Part shown: positions 58,550 through 64,000 of the stretch, piece by piece
How positions within the stretch are numbered: the first letter of the stretch is position 1
Layout of the letters: each line of letters starts with the position of its first letter
Source: Streptomyces sp. NBC_01317
GTDB taxonomy: Bacteria; Actinomycetota; Actinomycetes; Streptomycetales; Streptomycetaceae
NCBI RefSeq assembly: GCF_035961655.1
Contig: NZ_CP108393.1
Location: 2,835,501 to 2,899,500 of the forward strand
Direction: 5' to 3'
DNA: 64,000 nucleotides
The notes under the pieces: generated by a model
The model's database searches: none
What the model saw: the letters and a program-made list of their open reading frames with translations, nothing else
What the model was told of the DNA's origin: nothing
Translations under genes and position numbers: made by a program

Positions 58550-59455
58550 ATGAGCCGGCCCCCCACCTGGACGCCCCCACCCTGCGCCCACCGCACCCAC
58601 CTCCAAACCCGCCGCGGCCGCTTCGCCGTGCTCGACGCGCACCCCGCCGGGACCCCGCAAAGCACCCCGCAAAGCACCCCGCAGGGCACCGCGCTGCTCG
58701 TCCCGGGATTCACCGGCAGCAAAGAGGACTTCATCGCGCTGCTGGAGCCCCTCACCCAGGCCGGGTACCGGGTCGTCGCCGTGGACGGCAGGGGGCAGTA
58801 CGAGACCGACGGGCCCGACACCGAAGAGGCGTACGCCCAGGGCGAGTTGGCCGCCGACATCCTCGCGCAGGCCGAGGCGCTCGGGGCGAAAGGCACAAAG
58901 GGCGCAAAGGGCACAGACGGCGTCCCCGTCCACCTCCTCGGCCATTCCTTCGGCGGACACCTCGCCCGCGCCGCCGTCCTCCTCGACCGCACCCCGTTCC
59001 GCTCCCTGACGCTGCTGTCCTCCGGCCCCGCCGAGGTCGCCCCCGCCCAGCGGGAGAAGCTGAAGCTGCTCCGCGACGCCCTCACCACCATGTCCATGGA
59101 GGACGTGTGGCAGGCGATGCGGGCGATGGACGCGCCCACCGAGGAGACCCCCACGGACGGCACCGACCTGCGCCGCCGCTGGCTGCGCACCCACCCCACC
59201 CAGCTGATCGCCGCCGGGCGGCAGCTGTGCTCGGAGCCGGACCGGGTCGCCGAGCTGGCCGCCGTACAGCCGCTGCCCAAGCACGTGATGTCGGGCGAGC
59301 ACGACGACACCTGGCCCGTGGCCTGGCTGGACTCGATGGCCGTCCGGCTCGGCGCCCGCAGGACCGTGATCACGGGCGCCCAGCACTCGCCCAACACCGA
59401 CCGCCCGGCCGCGACGGCCAAGGCGCTCGCCGACTTCTGGGACGAGGCGTACTAG
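58550..59455 (+). CDS. Alpha/beta hydrolase (lysophospholipase-like)
   Basis: 301 residues from ATG 58550; the open frame continues upstream through repeats and is discarded. LVPGFTGSKEDFIALLEPL gives the oxyanion region, VHLLGHSFGG the nucleophile serine, and the final His is expected in ITGAQHSPNTD. Two short in-frame repeats lengthen loops (GTPQSTPQSTPQGT near residue 33 and GAKGTKGAKGTDG near 115). The substrate is unknown, likely a lipid or ester. It converges with the NYN gene, 6 bases between the stops. Confidence 0.9.
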   Translation: MSRPPTWTPPPCAHRTHLQTRRGRFAVLDAHPAGTPQSTPQSTPQGTALLVPGFTGSKEDFIALLEPLTQAGYRVVAVDGRGQYETDGPDTEEAYAQGELAADILAQAEALGAKGTKGAKGTDGVPVHLLGHSFGGHLARAAVLLDRTPFRSLTLLSSGPAEVAPAQREKLKLLRDALTTMSMEDVWQAMRAMDAPTEETPTDGTDLRRRWLRTHPTQLIAAGRQLCSEPDRVAELAAVQPLPKHVMSGEHDDTWPVAWLDSMAVRLGARRTVITGAQHSPNTDRPAATAKALADFWDEAY

Positions 59456-59461
59456 ACAGCG

Positions 59462-60373
59462 TCAGTAGTTGGACTGGAGGTGCTGCCAGAACCCGTCCCG
59501 CAGCGCCCGCCGCAGCATGGAATGCCCCCGCAGCGACCGCTGGAGCAGCTTCTCCGCCTCGATCAGCAGATCCTGGTCCACCGGCCCCGGCAGGTACGGA
59601 TGGCCCGGCAGGAGCTCGCCCATCGCCATCCGCCCCCGCTCCGCCAGCCACGTCGCCGCGATCTGCGCGCCGATGAAGCGCACCTGGTCGCGGGAGGGCG
59701 GCGGATCGCCCTCGTGCTCGTACGTCGTGACCGGGCGCCGCGTGACGAAGGGCTTGTAGAAGTCCAGGTCGAACGTGCGCTGGCTGTCGACCTCCCACAG
59801 CAGCGGCTCCGCCTGGTTGCGCCCCTCGGACGCCTCGATGCCCCACAGGTGGACCCGGGCCCCGTACCCCTGCGCGGCCTCGACGGCGGACACCAGGTCC
59901 TCGTCGCCGCCGACCAGCGCGGCGTCGCTGATGGCGCGGTGCCGGGCGAGCGATTCGAGATCCGTGCGGATCAGCGAGTCGACACCCTTCTGCTGGTTGT
60001 TCGCGTTCAGGTTGCCGAGCCTGACCTTGACGTCCGGCAGCTCGGCGATGAACTGCTGCTCCGGGGTGTGGATCCGCCGTCTGGCCCCGTCGTACCAGTA
60101 GACGCGCAGCAGCCGGCTGTCCGCGAAGATGATCCTGGCCTTGTCGATGAAGGCCTCGATGATGCCTTCGGCGTCCAGGTCGAAGGACCGCCGGTCTTCC
60201 GTGCCCGCTACAAGCAACCCGGCCGCAGCATAGACGTAACCCGCGTCGACGAAGATGGCATGCGTGGACGGGGTCTTGGCGACCTCGGCGAGCATGCGCT
60301 GGAGCAGCTCGTTGGTGCGCTCCAGACGGGCGCCGATGTCGTGGAGCTCTGGATTGATCTCTGCCTCGTTCAT
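59462..60373 (-). CDS. NYN domain (PIN-like, LabA/DUF88) protein
   Basis: 303 residues from ATG 60373. The N-terminal NYN ribonuclease-like fold is shown by THAIFVDAGYVYAAAG, the conserved Asp, VYWYDGARR, VKVRLGNL, QKGVDSLIRTDLESLA and ALVGGDEDLVSAVEAAQGYG, where the Asp residues form the metal site. The C-terminal 80 residues, LAERGRMAMGELLPGHPYLP, are helical and may be a winged-helix RNA-binding module. It probably cleaves or binds RNA. The divergent promoter gap to the microprotein holds two overlapping inverted repeats. Confidence 0.88.
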   Translation of the reverse strand: MNEAEINPELHDIGARLERTNELLQRMLAEVAKTPSTHAIFVDAGYVYAAAGLLVAGTEDRRSFDLDAEGIIEAFIDKARIIFADSRLLRVYWYDGARRRIHTPEQQFIAELPDVKVRLGNLNANNQQKGVDSLIRTDLESLARHRAISDAALVGGDEDLVSAVEAAQGYGARVHLWGIEASEGRNQAEPLLWEVDSQRTFDLDFYKPFVTRRPVTTYEHEGDPPPSRDQVRFIGAQIAATWLAERGRMAMGELLPGHPYLPGPVDQDLLIEAEKLLQRSLRGHSMLRRALRDGFWQHLQSNY

Positions 60374-60465
60374 ACGCGCTTCATTCTCCGTGGACCGCAC
60401 CGTACCCGCCAGTAGTTAGCCACCCGAAAAATTTCCTTAGCGTAGGGAATGTTTGCAGAGGGCAA

Positions 60466-60506
60466 GCCGTTGCAGACTCTTGTAAGCAACGGCGGGCAAG
60501 CCCGCC
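60466..60506. promoter_or_regulatory. Two overlapping inverted repeats before the microprotein
   Basis: GCCGTTGC (60466-60473) with GCAACGGC (60486-60493), and GGCGGGC-AA-GCCCGCC (60491-60506). They share 60491-60493, so only one hairpin can form at a time on an RNA. Both lie 45-85 bases upstream of the GTG at 60551. Confidence 0.45.
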
Positions 60507-60550
60507 ATCCATAGTTCTCCAGCAGGAGGATCAGACGAAGGGAGAAGCGC

Positions 60551-60703
60551 GTGCGCTTCGAAATCATGCGTCTTGACGATGTCGACGGTTCCGCAGTGGA
60601 CTCGACCGTCGTGGACGCCGCCTCCGTCAATCGGATCGTGCAGCAGGCCGCAGCGATGGGGCAGCGCATCTACATCCGACCGGCCGAGACCTCGGCCTCG
60701 TAA
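60551..60703 (+). CDS. 50-aa conserved-looking microprotein
   Basis: GTG 60551 to TAA 60703, with GAAGGGAG 5-8 bases upstream. The product begins MRFEIMRLDDVDGSAVDSTV and ends GQRIYIRPAETSAS; it has a strand-helix-strand pattern and no membrane segment. The codon pattern and ribosome site support translation. No family is recognised here, though the sequence looks well conserved rather than random. It is the only plus-strand gene between the NYN and MarC genes and uses an uncommon TAA stop for this GC-rich chromosome. Confidence 0.7.
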   Translation: MRFEIMRLDDVDGSAVDSTVVDAASVNRIVQQAAAMGQRIYIRPAETSAS

Positions 60704-60783
60704 CACTTACCCCATACCCGGACCACCGCGCGACGACCGACCACGCACGACGGACGCCTGACGACCGACGCCTTGTGAAAGCG

Positions 60784-60815
60784 CCCCTGTACGGATCACC
60801 CGTACGGGGGCGCTG
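60784..60815. terminator. Terminator between the microprotein and marC
   Basis: GCGCCCC(C/T)GTACGG arms with one mismatch around a short loop, between convergent genes. Confidence 0.75.
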
Positions 60816-60823
60816 CTGTGTGC

Positions 60824-61429
60824 TCAGGCGTTCTGGACGACCTGGGTGATGCCGTTGATGATCTGCTGCACGGCGATCGCCGAGAGCATCATCCCCGCCA
60901 GCCGGGTCACCAGCACCACCCCGCCGTCCTTGATCAGCCGGATGATGACCAGCGAGTACCGCATCGTCACCCAGAGCACGGCGTGCATCGCCACGATCGC
61001 CGCCCAGACGGAGACCTGCGCCGCCGCGCCGTCCGCGTGCTGCACGGCCAGGATGACGGAGACGATCGCCCCGGGACCGGCGAGCAGGGGCATGCCCAGG
61101 GGTACGAGGGCGACGTTGACGTCCTTGGTCTGCTTGGGCTCGTCGGTCTTGCCGGTCAGCAGGTCGAGCGCGATGAGCAGCAGGAGCAGGCCGCCGGCGA
61201 TCATCAGGGCGGGCACGGAGACGTGCAGGTAGTCCAGGATCTGCTGGCCGGCGACGCCGAAGACCGCGATCACCCCGAAGGCGACGGCCGCCGCCTGCCA
61301 GGCCATGTTGCGCTGGACCTTGGCGGGCCGGCCCGAGGTGAGGGCGAGGAAGATCGGCGTGATCCCGGGCGGGTCCATGATCACGAACAGGGTGAGGAAG
61401 AGGGAGCCGAATATGGCGAGGTCGAACAC
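60824..61429 (-). CDS. MarC family integral membrane protein
   Basis: 201 residues with six predicted helices, starting FGSLFLTLFVIMDPPGITPIFLALT. This N-terminal motif (VxxDPPGxxPxFL) and PLLAGPGAIVSVI in the fourth helix identify the MarC/UPF0056 family. The loop between helices three and four is charged (TGKTDEPKQTKD). MarC was once linked to multiple antibiotic resistance but has no proven transport activity. It is alone, 166 bases below the PHP gene; 61430-61595 contains no gene. Confidence 0.93.
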   Translation of the reverse strand: MFDLAIFGSLFLTLFVIMDPPGITPIFLALTSGRPAKVQRNMAWQAAAVAFGVIAVFGVAGQQILDYLHVSVPALMIAGGLLLLLIALDLLTGKTDEPKQTKDVNVALVPLGMPLLAGPGAIVSVILAVQHADGAAAQVSVWAAIVAMHAVLWVTMRYSLVIIRLIKDGGVVLVTRLAGMMLSAIAVQQIINGITQVVQNA

Positions 61430-61595
61430 GGTGAGGGCCTAGCGGGAGTGACGGGCCGTCGGGCCTGTCCGGTGGGTGGGTGGAGAAGGAGAGCACGGCG
61501 GGGCCGGGCGCGGGTGTGCGGTGAGAGGTGTGGTGTGGGGGTGCGGTGGTACGGGCATGGCGCCGGGAGCGTCGTTACGCGTCCCGCGTCCTCCG

Positions 61596-62465
61596 TTACG
61601 GGCGTCCGCCCGCGCCCGGTACCGGGAAGGCGCCCGAGGCGCGCCGCGTGATCTCGCCGTAGATCTCGGGATCGGTGGTGCACGCGCCGAGTTCCACGAA
61701 CTTCCGGGTGCCGTGGTAGTCGCTCGACCCCGTGCCCAGCAGCCCCAGGTCGGCGGCGAGGCCGCGCAGCCGGGCGCGGGTCGGCGCGTCGTGGTCCATG
61801 TGGTCGATCTCGATGCCGTCGAGTCCGGCGGCGGCGAGGCGTTCGATCACGGACTCCGGCACCACCGCGCCGCGCGTGACGGCCTGCGGGTGGGCGAAGA
61901 CGGTGACGCCGCCGGCCGCCTTGACGAGGCGGATCGCGTCGAAGGGGTCCAGTTCGTGCTTGGAGGCGTACGCGCGGCCCCCGTTGCCGAGCCACTGGGG
62001 CGTGAACGCGTCGGAGACGGTCTCGACGATCCCCAGGTCGACCAGGGCGGTGGCGATGTGCGGGCGGCCCAGGGAGGCGTCGCCCGCGATGCGCGCGACC
62101 TGCTCCCAGGTGATCGGGACGCCCATCTCCTGGAGCTTGCGGACCATCGCCCGCGCGCGCGGGACGCGGTCGTCCCGTACCAGCTCGCGCTCGCGCAGCA
62201 GCCCGGGCTCGTCGGGGTCGAAGAGGTACGCGAGCAGGTGCAGCCCGACGCCGTCGATCCGGCAGGAGAGTTCGGCGCCGGTGACGAGGGTCAGGTCCCG
62301 GTCCAGGCCGGGGAGCGCGGCGATCGCCTCGGCGTGGCCGCGCGTGGAGTCGTGGTCGGTCAGGGCGACGACGTCGAGTCCGGCGGCGGCGGCGTTGCGG
62401 ACCAGCTCGGCGGGGGTGTCCGTACCGTCCGAGGCGGTGGAGTGGGTGTGCAGGTCGATGCGCAC
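61596..62465 (-). CDS. PHP domain phosphoesterase
   Basis: 289 residues. PHP metal motifs in order: HTHSTASDG (His5 and His7), LTDHDS, the E in GAELSC, FAHPQAV, and SSDYHGTRKF near the end. The length and the single-domain layout match the bacterial PHP phosphatases related to the polymerase X/DnaE PHP domain and the 5'-3' RNA/AMP phosphatases (YciV type). It probably hydrolyses nucleotide phosphates or short RNA. No partner domain. Adjacent genes are unrelated. Confidence 0.93.
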   Translation of the reverse strand: MRIDLHTHSTASDGTDTPAELVRNAAAAGLDVVALTDHDSTRGHAEAIAALPGLDRDLTLVTGAELSCRIDGVGLHLLAYLFDPDEPGLLRERELVRDDRVPRARAMVRKLQEMGVPITWEQVARIAGDASLGRPHIATALVDLGIVETVSDAFTPQWLGNGGRAYASKHELDPFDAIRLVKAAGGVTVFAHPQAVTRGAVVPESVIERLAAAGLDGIEIDHMDHDAPTRARLRGLAADLGLLGTGSSDYHGTRKFVELGACTTDPEIYGEITRRASGAFPVPGAGGRP

Positions 62466-62564
62466 GACGCGGGACTCCGGGGCTCGGGACGGGCTGGGGG
62501 ACGCTCCAGGATAACGGGGGCGACGGGGGATTCGAACGCCCGGTTCCGGATGCGGAGGAAAGCC

Positions 62565-62638
62565 GCGTCCGGAGGGAAGCCCCCTCAGGACAGGCGTCCG
62601 GAGGGAAGCCCCGTCAGGACAGAGGCCCCGTCAGGACA
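62565..62638. repeat. 28-bp tandem repeat at the end of the DUF6758 gene
   Basis: GCGTCCGGAGGGAAGCCCC repeats at 62565-62592 and 62594-62621 with a partial third (62622-62638) that overlaps the DUF6758 stop at 62631. The rest of 62466-62630 has no gene. Confidence 0.8.
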
Positions 62639-63269
62639 GCAGTCTCGGCGACAGCGCCCCGCACGGCAGCAGCTCCACCTCCGCGCCCGCGTCCCGCAGG
62701 TCCGTCAGCACCAGCTCGTCGTACAGCAGCAGCCCCGACTGCTCCGGCCAGACGATCGCCCAGAGCCACAGCCCCAGCGCCTCCCCCGCGAACACCGCCC
62801 GGTCGCCCGGGGCGCCGTCCACCTGCCACAGCGGGGTGGGCCGCCCGGCGGCCAGCAGCTTGGCGTGCGGCGGGCGGTCGACCCGTATCCGCGGCCCCGG
62901 GTCCGGGCCGCCGATCCCGGCGTACCGCGCCCCGAGCCCCACTCCCAGCTCCTCGGCGACGAGCAGCAGCTCCCCGACCCCGCCGAGTGGCGCGGGACCC
63001 GAGCAGGCGACGGCGGTGGCGCGTCCGCCGCTGCGGTCGTCGCCCGCGAAGGCGACGCCGGTGTAGAGCCAGCCGACGGGCAGGGGCCAGGGCATCCAGA
63101 CGGGGACGCGCGCCCGGTTCACCACCACTCCCAGCGCTTCGACGCTGGGCGGTATCACCGGCTGGAGCGGCTGGATCGCGCCGTGCGCGCCGCACTCCCA
63201 CGAGTCGGCGAAGAGGCCGGGCGCCCTGATCCGGCCACCGCACTTCGGGCAACTGGGTTCGCCCCTCAT
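62631..63269 (-). CDS. DUF6758 family zinc-ribbon protein
   Basis: 212 residues starting MRGEPSCPKCGGRIRAPGLFADSWECGAHG: a zinc ribbon made of a CPKCGG pair and a later C/H pair. The rest is a conserved but unassigned domain with PVIPPSVEALGVVV, GWLYTGVAFAGDDR and LWLWAIVWPEQSGLLLYDEL. It matches the Streptomyces DUF6758 family. Function unknown. It shares direction with the SUFU-domain gene 120 bases upstream; 63270-63389 is non-coding. Confidence 0.85.
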   Translation of the reverse strand: MRGEPSCPKCGGRIRAPGLFADSWECGAHGAIQPLQPVIPPSVEALGVVVNRARVPVWMPWPLPVGWLYTGVAFAGDDRSGGRATAVACSGPAPLGGVGELLLVAEELGVGLGARYAGIGGPDPGPRIRVDRPPHAKLLAAGRPTPLWQVDGAPGDRAVFAGEALGLWLWAIVWPEQSGLLLYDELVLTDLRDAGAEVELLPCGALSPRLLS

Positions 63270-63389
63270 AGCGCCCCACGGTCCTCCCCGCTCGACGCCC
63301 CGTCAAGGACGATCACCTGGCCGGTACGGGAGAGGTCCCCGTCACCGCGGACGGGCGGTTCGCCGACCGTCGGGTTCGAGCCAGGCAGG

Positions 63390-63992
63390 TCAGTCCAGCG
63401 CGACCGACCGGCGCAGCGGATCACGCAGGTCCGTGCCCCGGGACAGCCACCGCTCCTGGAGTTCCCGTGCCCCCCGTACCCGCTTCCACGCCGCCTCGTT
63501 CACCGTCATCGGCAGCAGCGGCAGGAACCGCACCGGTTCCAGCGGCGCGTCCAGCGCCAGATCCGCCACCAGCCCGCCGGGCTCCCCCACCAGGACCGAG
63601 TGGAACGGCGCCCCCGGCCACAGCGGCCCGCCGACGTCCAGCGAGGCGCCCGGGGCCACGACGACCCCTTCCACCTGCGGCGACGCGGCCAGTACGGCCA
63701 GCGGGCGCAGCACCTGGTCGGTGGCGGCGAGCCCGGCCCGTACCGACAGGACCAGCTCCGCCCGCGGCCCCTTCACCGGGTCGGCGAGCATCTGCGCCGG
63801 GTCTCCCATCGGCTGGGCGGACATACCGAGCGTCGCGTACCGCATCACAACGTCACCGCCGCCGCCCGGGGAATCCAGGAAGCGCAGCACCTCGAAGCGG
63901 TCCGTGCCCAGGAAGGTCACCGCCGCGCGCGCGTCCGGTTCGCCCAGAGCGGCCTTGAGGTGGGCCTCGACCCGAGCAAGTATTTCTCCCAT
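63390..63992 (-). CDS. SUFU (Suppressor of fused) domain protein
   Basis: 200 residues, of normal length for bacterial SUFU-domain proteins. Landmarks: ILARVEAHLKAALGEP, FEVLRFLDSPGGGGDVVMRYATLGMS, RAELVLSVRAG and VRFLPLLPMTVNEAAWKR. Bacterial SUFU domains occur as immunity or regulatory proteins and as part of stress systems; here there is no adjacent toxin. Only 8 bases of upstream sequence are in the window, so its promoter is not seen. Confidence 0.9.
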   Translation of the reverse strand: MGEILARVEAHLKAALGEPDARAAVTFLGTDRFEVLRFLDSPGGGGDVVMRYATLGMSAQPMGDPAQMLADPVKGPRAELVLSVRAGLAATDQVLRPLAVLAASPQVEGVVVAPGASLDVGGPLWPGAPFHSVLVGEPGGLVADLALDAPLEPVRFLPLLPMTVNEAAWKRVRGARELQERWLSRGTDLRDPLRRSVALD

Positions 63993-64000
63993 GCGGGGAG

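Overview
The window is about 64 kb of very GC-rich chromosome with GC-biased third codon positions, frequent GTG starts and short gene overlaps. Gene content points to Streptomyces or a close relative: a WhiB7-type regulator, AdnA/AdnB and UvrD2 helicases, mycoredoxin, TerD/AIM24 proteins, DUF3152, DUF3107, DUF6758 and a Sel1/TPR protein. No prophage, complete IS element, CRISPR array, biosynthetic cluster or rRNA operon was seen. Most of it reads as conserved core chromosome. All function calls come from reading the sequence; no database search was run.

Layout. 0-5 kb: a Sel1-repeat protein running off the left edge, an initiator tRNA-fMet with its terminator, and a large UPF0182 membrane protein. 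5-11 kb: a PPA1309-family protein, a secreted PDZ/Lon-like protease beside a 56-aa membrane microprotein, MoaE, an NAD-dependent epimerase, then a DUF2342 protein overlapping a NUDIX hydrolase. 11.4-15.4 kb: a MITE-like palindrome, an operon of one TerD-AIM24 fusion and two stand-alone AIM24 proteins, a 17-bp tandem array and a YgjP-like metallopeptidase. 15.6-18.3 kb: a ThiF-like protein and an ABC1/UbiB kinase.

18.3-34 kb: wblC (whiB7) with a long attenuator-type leader holding a 125-aa upstream ORF, uvrD2, mycoredoxin, nudC, an M20 dipeptidase, the adnB-adnA pair with large low-complexity insertions, and an alkyltransferase-like (ATL) repair gene. This block is rich in DNA repair and stress functions. 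34-44.3 kb: a kinase-like/flippase membrane fusion protein, an AHSA1 protein, a secreted tripeptidyl-peptidase-type hydrolase, MoeZ, and a spherulin-4/epimerase/membrane protein/truncated PelF-type glycosyltransferase set that looks like a decaying exopolysaccharide locus.

44.4-52.5 kb: a peptide ABC transporter operon (binding protein, two permeases, double ATPase) preceded by a probable leaderless 32-aa Cys-containing leader peptide with a consensus promoter, then a DUF3152 metalloprotease and an alpha/beta hydrolase. 52.6-64 kb: an acidic small protein, a TetR regulator, DUF3107, a ferritin-like protein, a DEAD-box RNA helicase with an apparent CTG start and a leader ORF, a cluster of GC-rich interspersed repeats lying between two inverted copies of a hairpin element, an alpha/beta hydrolase, a NYN-domain protein, a 50-aa microprotein, MarC, a PHP phosphoesterase, DUF6758 and a SUFU-domain protein.

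Two threads recur. First, short repeats are active here: a 21-bp repeat (core CGCCGGACGGGCT) occurs about ten times and sits in frame inside two coding sequences, and in-frame minisatellites have lengthened several proteins. Second, several genes carry upstream ORFs or structured leaders (wblC, the ABC operon, the RNA helicase), suggesting regulation that senses translation.
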